64,000 nucleotides of DNA from Lentisphaera profundi (GCF_028728065.1 NZ_CP117812.1:1054001-1118000), one strand, 5' to 3'; shown: positions 1-8,194, counted from the stretch's first letter. Numbers and translations are program-made. Notes: generated by a model not told the origin, from the sequence alone.

Positions 1-862
1 AATTTGAAGTGATCTTTGGGTGGGTGCCATTATCTGCGGTGAAAAGGATGATCGTATTTTCCGATTGACTAATTTCTTCAAGTTTCTTTCTGATTTTGCC
101 AATAATTTTATCAGTGTATTCCACCATAGAAACAAAATTGGCTTTACGCTGTTTTTTGTCTTTGGGTTCTTTATTTCTTTCTGCACCTCGACTCGCGTTA
201 CCCACCGTGTCAGGTGAAGGAATGAAAGGGTCATGAACTAAAACCATAGGGTAGTAAATAAAAAAGGGTTCATCCTTGTGGCGTTCCATAAAATCGCAGA
301 TGAAATCGGAAAAAATATCAGGGCCGAAGAGATCTTTGTTTGTATCTTTTGAGATTTCTTCACCATTTTTCTCAAGCATAGGTGACCAAAAACGTTCTCC
401 TCCTGATTTTTTTTCTTTAGTTAGTTGCCATAGGCAGTACTCATCAAAACCCGCCTTGTAGGGTCGTGTTTTATCGTCGTGACCAGGTAGTTTATTGTAG
501 AGACCATTGAGTTGCCACTTTCCTGCGATTGCCGTTTTGTAGCCATTTTCTTGGAGTAGGTTCCCAAAAGTTTTTTCCTTTGGGTTCAAGTATCCAAAGT
601 GAGTGTAATTGCGGAAGTTGTATTGACCTGTCATAATCATCACGCGTGAAGTTGTACAAATGGGTGTGGAATAACAATGATTAAATTGAACCCCATTTGC
701 AGCTAAGGCATCCAGATTTGGAGTTTTATAATCTTCTGTACCATAAGAGCCAAAAGCTTCCCAGCCGACATCATCAGCCATGATTAAGATGATATTCGGT
801 TTATCTGATGCGGCTATTATATAAGTCGATAAAAATAATAAAATGCTAATGATTTTTGACAT
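1..862 (-). CDS. Sulfatase, C-terminus cut off by window edge
   Basis: Secreted sulfatase-family hydrolase, expected to cleave sulfate esters outside the cytoplasm. The frame opens at an ATG preceded by a strong Shine-Dalgarno (GAGGAGAAGG) and stays open for 287 codons to the window edge, so the 3' end is missing. Residues 1-18 look like a signal peptide. The metal-binding D30-D31 lies in the MADDVGW context. The formylglycine motif reads C69-T-T-S-R73, with Thr where most sulfatases carry Pro or Ala. A NTIILFTADNG motif near the visible end supplies the second metal-binding Asp-Asn. It is divergent from the sulfatase starting at 1122 and shares a 259-bp upstream region with it. Substrate cannot be deduced. 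Confidence 0.93.
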   Translation of the reverse strand, partial: MSKIISILLFLSTYIIAASDKPNIILIMADDVGWEAFGSYGTEDYKTPNLDALAANGVQFNHCYSTPICTTSRVMIMTGQYNFRNYTHFGYLNPKEKTFGNLLQENGYKTAIAGKWQLNGLYNKLPGHDDKTRPYKAGFDEYCLWQLTKEKKSGGERFWSPMLEKNGEEISKDTNKDLFGPDIFSDFICDFMERHKDEPFFIYYPMVLVHDPFIPSPDTVGNASRGAERNKEPKDKKQRKANFVSMVEYTDKIIGKIRKKLEEISQSENTIILFTADNGTHPKITSN

Positions 863-1121
863 ACCTTCTCCTCGTTGTTTATATTTAATTTTGACTCTAG
901 TTAAACCATCTACACCGCCAAATATTTGAATATCTGCTTTTTATTGTAATTTATCCTATTTTGTGGTGTAGAATGAGAAAAGTTTGGGTGAATTTATGAG
1001 AAAAACTAAATCACAGAAGAATAAAAAATAAATTTTAGATAAATTCATCAAAGTATAGATAAATAATGTCATTTTCCTTATATAAGAGCGTATTAAAAAT
1101 AAAAACCTTAGAGGAGCACCA
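863..1121. promoter_or_regulatory. Divergent intergenic region between sulfatase genes
   Basis: This 259-bp AT-rich spacer separates two divergently transcribed sulfatase genes, so it must hold both promoters. A TATATAAG stretch near 1079-1086 is a possible -10 element for the plus-strand gene, but no convincing -35 was found. The 3' end carries the leader AACCTTAGAGGAGCACCA, which recurs in nearly the same form in front of the paralogue at 2975. No operator-like inverted repeat was recognised. Confidence 0.35.
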
Positions 1122-2732
1122 ATGTCAAAATTCATGAGTAGCCTTTTATTCCTGTTGATTACTAGTCCAATTTTTGCAAAAAATGAAAAACCCAATATTA
1201 TTTGGATTTTTTCAGATGATCATACCCAGAAATCTATAGGGGCGTATGGGGGTATTTTAAAGTCAGTCAATCCAACACCAAACCTAGATCGACTTGCCGA
1301 GGAAGGTATGCTATTTGAACGCAGTTACGTTGCTAACTCTATTTGTGCTCCTAGTCGTGCGACACTTTTAACAGGTAAACACAGTCATATTAACGGTAAA
1401 GTTGATAATCGTGGAGGTTTTAATCACGATCAGCAACAGTTTCAGAAAATCCTCCAAAAAAATGGTTACCAAACAGCGATGATTGGCAAGATTCATCTCA
1501 ATGGGAAAATGCAGGGTTTTGATTATTGGGAAGTACTTCCAGGTCAAGGGAGTTATTATAATCCTGATTTTATTACTGAGGAAGGGACAAAAAGTTATAC
1601 TGGTTATGTCGCGGATATAGTAACAGAGAAATCACTGGATTGGTTAGAAAATAAACGAGATAAAGAGAAGCCATTTATGCTAATGGTTCATCATAAAGGA
1701 ACCCATCGTACGTGGATGGGAGCACCGCGTCATGTGGGACTGTTCGATGATGTAACTTTACCTGAGCCCAAAAATCTTTTCGATGATTACCAGGGACGTG
1801 GCACTGCAGCACATAAGCAGGATATGTCTTTAAGAATCACAATGAACAAGGCCAGTGATTTAAAAGTTAGAAATGAAGAAGAAAAGAAGGCTATGACTGA
1901 AAACTTCAAAAAAAAGAAGGGTAAGCCGCATGGTGAGCATGGTGCTTATTACCGTATGAATAGCGAACAAAGAAAGATTTGGGATGCGGCATATGATCCG
2001 CGGAATGCAGATTTTTATGCTCAAAATATTGAGAAGGGTACTGATGAATGGGTTCGTTGGTCCTATCAGCGTTATGTAAAGGACTATTTAAGAACGGCCA
2101 AAAGTATAGATGACTGTGTAGGCGAAGTTATGAATTATCTAGAAAAGTCTGGTCTAGAGAAAAATACGATTGTGATCTACGGATCTGACCAGGGTTTCTA
2201 TCTAGGTGAGCATGGTTGGTTTGATAAGCGTTTTATGTATGAAGAATCTTTCAGTACACCACTAATTGCCAAGTGGCCAGGAAAAACGAAACCAGGTTCA
2301 CGTAATTCAGATCTAGTTCAAAATATTGATTATGCCGAAACGTTTTTAGATATGGCGGGTATAAGAGCTCCAGAAGGTATGCAGGGTGAAAGCTTAGTGC
2401 TTCTTCTGAAAGGAGAGACTCCTACAAACTGGAGAAAGCATCTCTACTATCATTATTATGAATACCCAGGGGGTTCTCATAGTGTACGTCGCCACGAAGG
2501 TGTGTCGGGAAAACGTTTTAAGCTAATTCGTTTTTATGGCATTGATGTTCCCAATGGTGAGGAATGGGAGTTTTTTGACTTAAAAAATGATCCAGATGAA
2601 ATGCAGAGTCAGTACAATAATCCTGAGTATGCTGCGGAAGTCACAAAGCTAAAGAAAGAATTACAGAATTTAAAAACTCAATATAAAGTGGTTGAGGTAC
2701 CTCAAAAACCTCGTATAAATAAGAATAAATAA
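1122..2732 (+). CDS. Sulfatase, tandem paralogue 1
   Basis: Secreted sulfatase of 536 aa. A signal peptide covers about residues 1-19, ending SPIFA. The metal-binding Asp pair is D32-D33 and the formylglycine motif is C75-A-P-S-R79, followed by LLTGKHSH. The C-terminal metal motif reads SDQGFYLGEHGWFDKR rather than the usual DNG form. A lysine-rich middle section (about residues 225-300) is longer than in the paralogue at 2975. The two proteins are otherwise strongly alike, with a 47-residue identical stretch near the C-terminus. The start is set by GAGGAG six bases upstream of ATG. Substrate is unknown; co-duplication suggests related but not identical substrates. Confidence 0.95.
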   Translation: MSKFMSSLLFLLITSPIFAKNEKPNIIWIFSDDHTQKSIGAYGGILKSVNPTPNLDRLAEEGMLFERSYVANSICAPSRATLLTGKHSHINGKVDNRGGFNHDQQQFQKILQKNGYQTAMIGKIHLNGKMQGFDYWEVLPGQGSYYNPDFITEEGTKSYTGYVADIVTEKSLDWLENKRDKEKPFMLMVHHKGTHRTWMGAPRHVGLFDDVTLPEPKNLFDDYQGRGTAAHKQDMSLRITMNKASDLKVRNEEEKKAMTENFKKKKGKPHGEHGAYYRMNSEQRKIWDAAYDPRNADFYAQNIEKGTDEWVRWSYQRYVKDYLRTAKSIDDCVGEVMNYLEKSGLEKNTIVIYGSDQGFYLGEHGWFDKRFMYEESFSTPLIAKWPGKTKPGSRNSDLVQNIDYAETFLDMAGIRAPEGMQGESLVLLLKGETPTNWRKHLYYHYYEYPGGSHSVRRHEGVSGKRFKLIRFYGIDVPNGEEWEFFDLKNDPDEMQSQYNNPEYAAEVTKLKKELQNLKTQYKVVEVPQKPRINKNK

Positions 2733-2974
2733 TTCAAAGTATAGCAAAGACTTATTCAAATCATGATGGTGAGTCATTGCTAATTAATCGTACTGCACAT
2801 TCATTTTTCTAATGGAATAAAATCGTATGAATTCAAGAGAAATAAACTAAATATCACAAGAATTAAAAATGAATTTCAGATGAAATTTACTAAAAAATAC
2901 AAGATAGGTGTAACTTTTCCTTTTGTAGCTTTGTATTAATCATAAGAACTTAAATAAAACCTTAGGGAGTCCCA
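2733..2974. other. Intergenic spacer between tandem sulfatases
   Basis: This 242-bp AT-rich spacer has no credible open frame and no clear intrinsic terminator. Its last 26 bases repeat the leader found before the upstream paralogue (ATAAAACCTTAGGGAG), showing that the duplication included the translation-initiation region. The spacing is long enough for a separate promoter for the second gene. Confidence 0.4.
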
Positions 2975-4474
2975 ATGTCAAAGTTTATGAGTAGCCTTTT
3001 ACTGCTATTGATTGCTAGTCCAATTTTTGCGAAAGACGCAAAACCCAATATTCTGTGGTTGTTTTCAGATGATCATGCTTTCCAAGCTATCGGTGCTTAT
3101 GGCGGACGTTTTGAAAGCTTAGATCTGACGCCAAATATTGACCGCATTGCCAAAGACGGAATGGTCTTTGATAAAGCTTATGTGGGTAACTCAATTTGTG
3201 CACCGAGTCGTGCAACTTTATTAACGGGTAAGCATAGTCACCTCAATGGAAAAATTGATAATCGTGGACCCTTTAATCACGACCAGCAACAATTCCAGAA
3301 AATCCTCCAAAAGAATGGTTACCAAACGGCAATGATTGGTAAGATTCACCTGAGTGGAAAAATGCAGGGTTTTGATTACTGGGAAGTACTTCCTGGACAG
3401 GGTAAGTATTGGGATCCGAGTTTTGTCACAGAAGAAGGCAAAACCGTATACAAGGGTGAACATTCGACTGATGTCATTACTAAAAGAGCTTTGAATTGGT
3501 TAGATAACGATCGCAAAGCTGATAAGCCCTTTATGCTGATGGTTCATTACAAAGCTCCTCATAGAGCGTGGCAGCCAACAACACGCTGGAAAGAAAAGTT
3601 CAGTGATAAAATTTTTCCTGAGCCCGATACTTTGTTTGATGATTACAAGGGTAGGGGAGAAGCGGCCAATAAGCAAGATATGACTATTGATATCACCATG
3701 CGCATGAAACAAGACGTCAAAGCAGAGCAACCAGAACGTCAAAAAGAACTCGCACAACTTGATCCTAGTGATAAGAAGGGACTCATCCGTTTGAAATACC
3801 AATGGTACATGCGTGATTACTTAGCTTGTATTGCAGGTGTGGATGAAAATATTGGCTTTCTTTTAGATCATTTAAAAGCCACTGGTTTGGATAAAAATAC
3901 TATCGTTATGTATTCAGCAGATCAAGGTTTCTATCTTGGTGAGCACGGCTGGTTTGATAAGCGCTTTATGTATGAAGAAAGCTTCCGTACACCACTTTTA
4001 GCCAAATGGCCTGGTGTGACAAAAGCAGGGACACGTAATAGTGACCTCGTTCAAAACATTGATTTTGCCGAAACTTTTCTCGATATCGCAGGTATTGAAG
4101 CACCTGAAGATATGCAGGGTGAAAGTTTAGTGCCACTTCTTAAAGGTGAGACTCCTGTAAACTGGAGAAAGCATCTCTACTATCATTATTATGAATACCC
4201 AGGTGGATCTCATAGCGTTCGTCGTCATGAAGGCGTGTCGGGAAAACGTTTTAAGCTTATTCGTTTTTATGGCATCGATGTGCCTAATGGAGAAGAATGG
4301 GAATTCTATGATCTCAAAAATGATCCTCAGGAAATGAAGAGTCAGTACAATAACCCCGAGTATGCTGCGGAAATCGCAATAAGTAAAAAAGAATTACAGC
4401 GTCTAAAAGATCAATACAAAGTGGTAGATGTTCCTCAGAAATCTCCTAAAAAAAAGAGTAAAAAGAAGAAGTAA
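2975..4474 (+). CDS. Sulfatase, tandem paralogue 2
   Basis: Secreted sulfatase of 499 aa and a clear paralogue of the gene just upstream. A signal peptide covers residues 1-19. D32-D33 are metal ligands, C75-A-P-S-R79 is the formylglycine motif, and SDQGFYLGEHGWFDKR is the second metal-binding region. The middle of the protein is about 37 residues shorter than in its neighbour. Extended tracts of identical DNA, including synonymous positions, occur near 4159-4202 against 2430-2473. The C-terminus is Lys-rich (KKKSKKKK). The start follows AGGGAG. It ends before a convergent DEAD-box helicase, with a repeat-bearing spacer in between. Confidence 0.95.
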   Translation: MSKFMSSLLLLLIASPIFAKDAKPNILWLFSDDHAFQAIGAYGGRFESLDLTPNIDRIAKDGMVFDKAYVGNSICAPSRATLLTGKHSHLNGKIDNRGPFNHDQQQFQKILQKNGYQTAMIGKIHLSGKMQGFDYWEVLPGQGKYWDPSFVTEEGKTVYKGEHSTDVITKRALNWLDNDRKADKPFMLMVHYKAPHRAWQPTTRWKEKFSDKIFPEPDTLFDDYKGRGEAANKQDMTIDITMRMKQDVKAEQPERQKELAQLDPSDKKGLIRLKYQWYMRDYLACIAGVDENIGFLLDHLKATGLDKNTIVMYSADQGFYLGEHGWFDKRFMYEESFRTPLLAKWPGVTKAGTRNSDLVQNIDFAETFLDIAGIEAPEDMQGESLVPLLKGETPVNWRKHLYYHYYEYPGGSHSVRRHEGVSGKRFKLIRFYGIDVPNGEEWEFYDLKNDPQEMKSQYNNPEYAAEIAISKKELQRLKDQYKVVDVPQKSPKKKSKKKK

Positions 4475-4515
4475 TTCTAAGATCTCACATGATTAAGCAC
4501 CTGAGGCCGTAATGA

Positions 4516-4844
4516 GAGTGCGCAGCACTCAAATTGCCTGGTCGAGGACTGGCAAGTCCTTGCAGGGGAGTTCTAATGAGTGGGAACTTAAGAGATATTT
4601 GAGCTCGAAGAGCTTAGGCATGTAGCCATGGACGTAAGTCCGTGGTGTTTGAATAACATCATCGCGCGTGCCGAAGGTACGCTGCAGAGCGTTTCCTTCA
4701 TACCTTCGGCATGAATATCATTTTTTTAACAACACCCACCGGATAAATCCGATGGCTACCCTACTACATACCTTCGGCATGTGCTTAAGTTCCCACCCAT
4801 TAAGGGGAGTTCGAGGGGACAGAGTCTTCTCGTGTGCGAAGCAC
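4516..4844 (+). repeat. Structured intergenic repeat, copy A (interrupted)
   Basis: Copy A of a dispersed non-coding repeat also found at 22604-22691 (reverse) and 54182-54275. Host sequence is 4516-4573 joined to 4813-4844; the part between is an insertion plus one copy of a 10-bp duplication. Hairpins: GAGTGC-GCA-GCACTC (4516-4530), AGGACT-GGCA-AGTCCT (4545-4560), CGAGGGGAC-AGA-GTCTTCTCG after the insertion, and GTGC-GAA-GCAC (4834-4844). Base changes between copies fall in the stems and are mostly compensated. It lies between convergent genes. Function is unknown. Confidence 0.75.
4574..4802. mobile_element. MITE-like palindromic element, 229 bp
   Basis: The element is bounded by terminal inverted repeats TAATGAGTGGGAACTTAAG (4574-4592) and CTTAAGTTCCCACCCATTA (4784-4802), matching at 18 of 19 positions. 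It is flanked by a perfect 10-bp direct repeat AGGGGAGTTC (4564-4573 and 4803-4812), read as a target-site duplication. The interior is a long imperfect palindrome with GTAGCCAT arms and small hairpins at 4603-4613, 4666-4682, 4699-4713 and 4767-4781. It encodes no plausible protein, so transposition would have to be in trans. The two other copies of the host repeat show the uninterrupted site, which supports insertion. Confidence 0.8.
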
Positions 4845-4911
4845 CCAGGGAAATGATAAGCGGCGTGATCTGCTTAAACAAAAAATTTAAGTCACGAAGA
4901 TATGAGTTAAT

Positions 4912-4961
4912 CTCTCAATAAAAAAAGCCAATCATTACTGATTGGCTTTTTTTATTGAGAG
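4912..4961. terminator. Long bidirectional terminator hairpin
   Basis: Arms at 4912-4934 and 4939-4961 are perfectly complementary over 23 bp around a TTAC loop. The core is AAAGCCAATCA with an A-run on one side and a T-run on the other. It therefore works as an intrinsic terminator in both directions, for the helicase gene on the minus strand and for transcription arriving from the sulfatase side. Confidence 0.85.
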
Positions 4962-4977
4962 GTGTTTAGGCGAAGTT

Positions 4978-6222
4978 TTACTGATCGCTAAGTTTTCCTT
5001 TGAGTTGCTCACGTAATTTATCTTTTTTACTCTTGCGCTTGCCCTTGATTGGTCCTTTGATTTTTGGAGCTTCCAAGGGAGTGATTTTATCAAATCCAGG
5101 AATACGTTCTTTGGTGAGTTTGATGCCGACGTGTTTTTCAATGACGCTAAAGTGATCGGCATTAGCTGGATTAACAAAGGAAATTGCCACTCCTTTTTGA
5201 CCTGCACGTCCCGTTCTGCCAATGCGATGCACGTAATCCAAAGCTGAGCGAGGTAAATCATAATTGATCACATGGCTGAGTTTAGTGATATCAATACCAC
5301 GCGCGGCAATATCGGTCGCAATCAAAATGGGAAAATCTTTATTTTGGAAGCAGCGCAAAACTTTTGTGCGGGCCTCTTGATCGAGGTCACCATGAAAGTC
5401 CTGAACTTTGAGGCCTTCTTTTTTGAGTTTGTTTGCCAAATTAGAGGCGGAACGTTTACTCGAAACAAAAATAATTGTATGCTTCCATTCTTCTTCTTGG
5501 TAGAGCTTTTGTAAAACTTGGCGACGTAGGTTGGCATCAACTTCAATGGCACGCTGCTCAATATTTTCCGCTGTGATTTGATCTTTACTCACGCGTACTT
5601 CTTCAGCATCACTCAAAAAGTTGGTGGCTAAGTCTTGAACTCTGGCGGGCAAAGTTGCAGAGAAGAGTAAGTTTTGTCTTTTCTTTGGGAGTTTACTTAA
5701 AAGTGCTTTGAGTTCATCTGCAAAGCCTAGGTCTAGCATTTTGTCAGCTTCATCGAGGATGAGCATCTCTAATTCATAGAGTCGAACTTCGCCTTGTTCG
5801 ATAAGTTCAAGAAGGCGACCAGGGGTAGCAATGACGACATCTAAGCCGATGCGTAGTTTACGGATCTGCTGGTGAATACTTTCTCCACCAATAAGGCTCG
5901 CCGTTTTTATTTCTTTGAGAGAAAATTCAGCGTAAGTATTAAAGGCTTTTTCCAATTGTACCGCAAGTTCTCTGGTAGGAACAAGAATTAAGCCAAGGAT
6001 GGATATTTTTTTCTTTTTATCCGGTAGAGAATTAATGCGCTCAATTAAAGGAAAAGAGAAAGCTAAGGTTTTTCCTGTTCCAGTTTGTGACTCAGCTAAG
6101 AGATCTTTTCCCTGCTTAATTAAAGGGATTACTTTTTCTTGGATAGGAGTCGCTTCGGTAAATTTTAGTTTATCTAAAGACTCTCTAAGGTAGTGGGGAA
6201 GATCTAATTCAGTGAATTGCAT
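4978..6222 (-). CDS. DEAD-box RNA helicase (RhlE-like)
   Basis: ATP-dependent RNA helicase of 414 aa that remodels RNA duplexes, likely in ribosome assembly or mRNA turnover. The Q-motif region (TPIQ) lies near residue 25. Motif I is AESQTGTGKT (43-52), with PTREL near 82, TPGR near 133, DEAD 157-160, SAT 188-190, ARGID, and HRIGRTGRAG in the second RecA domain. A short basic C-terminal tail (KGPIKGKRKSKKDK) is typical of RhlE/CsdA-type proteins that contact RNA. No strong Shine-Dalgarno precedes the start. It is monocistronic and ends in a strong terminator. Which RhlE/SrmB/DeaD subgroup it belongs to was not resolved. Confidence 0.95.
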   Translation of the reverse strand: MQFTELDLPHYLRESLDKLKFTEATPIQEKVIPLIKQGKDLLAESQTGTGKTLAFSFPLIERINSLPDKKKKISILGLILVPTRELAVQLEKAFNTYAEFSLKEIKTASLIGGESIHQQIRKLRIGLDVVIATPGRLLELIEQGEVRLYELEMLILDEADKMLDLGFADELKALLSKLPKKRQNLLFSATLPARVQDLATNFLSDAEEVRVSKDQITAENIEQRAIEVDANLRRQVLQKLYQEEEWKHTIIFVSSKRSASNLANKLKKEGLKVQDFHGDLDQEARTKVLRCFQNKDFPILIATDIAARGIDITKLSHVINYDLPRSALDYVHRIGRTGRAGQKGVAISFVNPANADHFSVIEKHVGIKLTKERIPGFDKITPLEAPKIKGPIKGKRKSKKDKLREQLKGKLSDQ

Positions 6223-6384
6223 TCAAGGCTCGTGTTCTGTTATAATTAAAAGGACAATAATTGACCTGCGCCAGATAAACAATCCCTTCGCATCTTTTTT
6301 TGTCTATTAAGAGTCAATATGAATTAAGGAAGATGCTTATTGCGAACTAAATTCTAGTACTAAAAGTTTAGGCTTTGATGAGTA

Positions 6385-6666
6385 TTAGTCTTCAGGTTTT
6401 GTTTTTCTTATTAATATGAGGCGAGTTATTGCGAATAAGCACGTCATGAATAGAAGGATATATGAGATTTGCCAGATGATTTGATTATCAACGGGCTCGA
6501 ATGAAGCCATGAATCCAAATAGACTAAAGCAAGTAAGGGGTAAAAAAGTCAGAATGGCAAAAGTTCGGGCTTCCCAATTTATATTTCTTGAAATAACACA
6601 GAATCTAATCGCAGCGATAAGGGCAATTGAAAGAAGGGCTAAAATGATGATGCTTACTATTGTCAT
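6385..6666 (-). CDS. Small membrane protein, three predicted TM helices
   Basis: Protein of 93 aa, family not recognised. Three hydrophobic segments are visible, at about residues 2-22, 33-53 and 63-85, with a charged C-terminus (RKTKPED). The start is supported by GAGGA eight bases upstream. It lies between the helicase and a haem-binding lipoprotein, all on the same strand but with gaps above 100 bp, so a shared operon is not certain. Function is unknown. Confidence 0.65.
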   Translation of the reverse strand: MTIVSIIILALLSIALIAAIRFCVISRNINWEARTFAILTFLPLTCFSLFGFMASFEPVDNQIIWQISYILLFMTCLFAITRLILIRKTKPED

Positions 6667-6788
6667 AAGGATTCCTCTTTTGTGAATAATTTTTCCTTAT
6701 GAATCTACGCTAATATTTAAGTTGATGTAATAGATAATAGAGATATTGGATATTGATTTCACTTCACATGAAGCATGGCATTTTTAAT

Positions 6789-7238
6789 CTACTCATTAAG
6801 CCATGGTAGTTTAATGGGCATATAAGCCACGTTTTCCATGCTGTGGCAGGTCACGCATTTAGAAGTGAAGACTTTAAATTCACCCATGGGATCTTTCTGG
6901 TCTATTATAGCTTTCTCCATGGGAGGAATGGCGTTGGCGAAAAACCACTCATAAGATTTTTTTCTTTTTGATCTTCTTTCGGCGCCGTTAGCCATGGTAA
7001 GCTTTATTTTCTGTAGTTGATATAATGCGTATTCATTATTACTCGTTTTGATAGCTTCGTAGAGCTTGTTATAGCGATAGTTAACTTCCCACATCACAAG
7101 GTCATTGCCTCGCAAGTGGCGTGCTACCGTATCAATTCGTTGATGTTCATCGCCCTCGAGCCATGCATGTGGTTCTTGAGTTTGGGTACATGAAAAAAGA
7201 CCCATAATTAGGAGGACTAAAAGTGAAGGTAGTTTCAT
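6789..7238 (-). CDS. Lipoprotein with a single CxxCH haem motif
   Basis: Exported protein of 149 aa. The N-terminus has a hydrophobic signal with a lipobox-like LFSC at residues 13-16, so it is probably a lipoprotein. A single haem c attachment site CVTCH lies near residue 131, followed by a Met-rich stretch (SMENVAYMPIKLP) that could supply the sixth haem ligand. The middle is helical and charged. This fits a small monohaem cytochrome c exposed to the periplasm. No partner oxidase is nearby, so its electron-transfer partner is unknown. Confidence 0.75.
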   Translation of the reverse strand: MKLPSLLVLLIMGLFSCTQTQEPHAWLEGDEHQRIDTVARHLRGNDLVMWEVNYRYNKLYEAIKTSNNEYALYQLQKIKLTMANGAERRSKRKKSYEWFFANAIPPMEKAIIDQKDPMGEFKVFTSKCVTCHSMENVAYMPIKLPWLNE

Positions 7239-7271
7239 AGGGCTTGCTCTTTAAAATAAAATTTTGTTATA

Positions 7272-7439
7272 TTAAAAATATTGAATAAATAGAATAGTTA
7301 AACCGACCATAAATATCCCGCCGATAATGCTTCTTAGATTACTGTGATCTTTAAAGCCTCGAGGATCATGAATAGACGAGGGCTTCTTGCCATTAAAAAG
7401 TGACAAAACTATTGCGATGATGACGAGAGTCCAACCCAT
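7272..7439 (-). CDS. Small membrane protein, 55 aa
   Basis: Short frame starting MGWTLVIIAIVLSLF and ending FMVGLTILFIQYF. It has two hydrophobic segments (about residues 3-15 and 40-54) joined by a polar, basic loop. AAAGGAT stands a few bases upstream of the ATG as a good Shine-Dalgarno. It is located just upstream of, and co-oriented with, the haem lipoprotein gene, so co-transcription is plausible. Family not recognised. The support is the ribosome-binding site and the membrane-protein-like composition. Confidence 0.5.
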   Translation of the reverse strand: MGWTLVIIAIVLSLFNGKKPSSIHDPRGFKDHSNLRSIIGGIFMVGLTILFIQYF

Positions 7440-7746
7440 GTGTGAATCCTTTAAATTTTATTTAGTTTCAGTCTATCACAGGAGATTAATTTTGGTAGAA
7501 TTAAATGCGATTAATTCTTTGCCAATATCGCCATTAGATTTTTGACGTGAAGCTAGCTTGAAGCGAGGCCCATTATTCTGTTTAAAGAAAAAAGGCTGTG
7601 TCTTAGTAGATGAAGCTTTAGCTAAGAAAGTTATAAGGGCTTTTCTTGATAGAATTTACTGAAGATACTCAAAGTGAACTTTTAAAGATTTTCATAGGTG
7701 GTAGCCTTGAGTGAAACTTAAATAATACCTTAAAGAGGACCGTACT
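7440..7746. other. 307-bp intergenic region
   Basis: This region separates the divergent small membrane protein gene and the yqeY-family gene. It must contain promoters for both, but no clear -10/-35 pair stands out. A minus-strand frame at 7476-7655 is open without any ATG, GTG or TTG and was not accepted as a gene. The right end has AAAGAGGAC, the ribosome-binding site of the next gene. No RNA gene was recognised. Confidence 0.4.
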
Positions 7747-8193
7747 ATGAAAGACCAATTGATGGCTGATTACAAAGAGGCAATGAAAGCGAGAGACAAT
7801 ATTCGAAAAGCTGTCATTACTGAGATTCGCGGAGCGATAAAAAATAAAGAAATTAACGAAAAAATTGAAGTTGATGAAAAGCAAATCATCGCGATAATAC
7901 AAAAAATTCAGAAAGAAATGAATGAATCTTTAGAGGCCTTCGAAAAGGTGGGGAACTATGATCAAGTTATAGAGCTCGAAGGGCGTCTTACCATTCTGTC
8001 GACTTATCTGCCCAGAGAAATGGATGAAGCTGACTTACAGCTACTCATTGATACGGCAGTATTAGCTCTCGAAGAAAAATCTATGAGGTATATGGGACAA
8101 GTGATTGGTACGGTGAAAGCTCAGGTCGAAAGTACTGGTTACCTCGTCAATAGTGGTAAATTATCGGGCCTAGTTAAGGTATCATTGTCTTAA
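7747..8193 (+). CDS. GatB/YqeY domain-containing protein
   Basis: Cytosolic protein of 148 aa, the usual length of the YqeY family. The N-terminus (MKDQLMADYKEAMKARD) and internal IKNKEI...EVDEKQIIAII match the family's helical N-terminal half. The C-terminal half (YLPREMDEADL...VIGTVKA) resembles the GatB tRNA-binding tail domain. A role linked to tRNA amidation or RNA binding is assumed from the family but is not established. AAAGAGGAC precedes the start. The stop codon lies inside the 8-bp target duplication of the neighbouring IS66 element, so the coding sequence escaped damage while its terminator was moved about 2 kb away. Confidence 0.9.
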   Translation: MKDQLMADYKEAMKARDNIRKAVITEIRGAIKNKEINEKIEVDEKQIIAIIQKIQKEMNESLEAFEKVGNYDQVIELEGRLTILSTYLPREMDEADLQLLIDTAVLALEEKSMRYMGQVIGTVKAQVESTGYLVNSGKLSGLVKVSLS

Positions 8194-8194
8194 A
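8187..8194. repeat. Target-site duplication, left (GTCTTAAA)
   Basis: GTCTTAAA directly left of the IS66 element is repeated exactly at 10148-10155. Eight base pairs is the standard IS66-family duplication length. The copy includes the TAA stop codon (8191-8193) of the yqeY-family gene. Confidence 0.9.

Noticed and set aside
4668-4856. 62-codon plus-strand open frame
   Set aside because: It runs through the MITE-like element and the host repeat, is made of hairpin sequence, and has no ribosome-binding site.
7476-7655. Minus-strand open frame of 59 codons (KTQPFFFKQNNGPRFKLASR)
   Set aside because: The composition looks protein-like, but the frame contains no ATG, GTG or TTG and no family is recognised. 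It could be a gene remnant; support is too weak for a feature.
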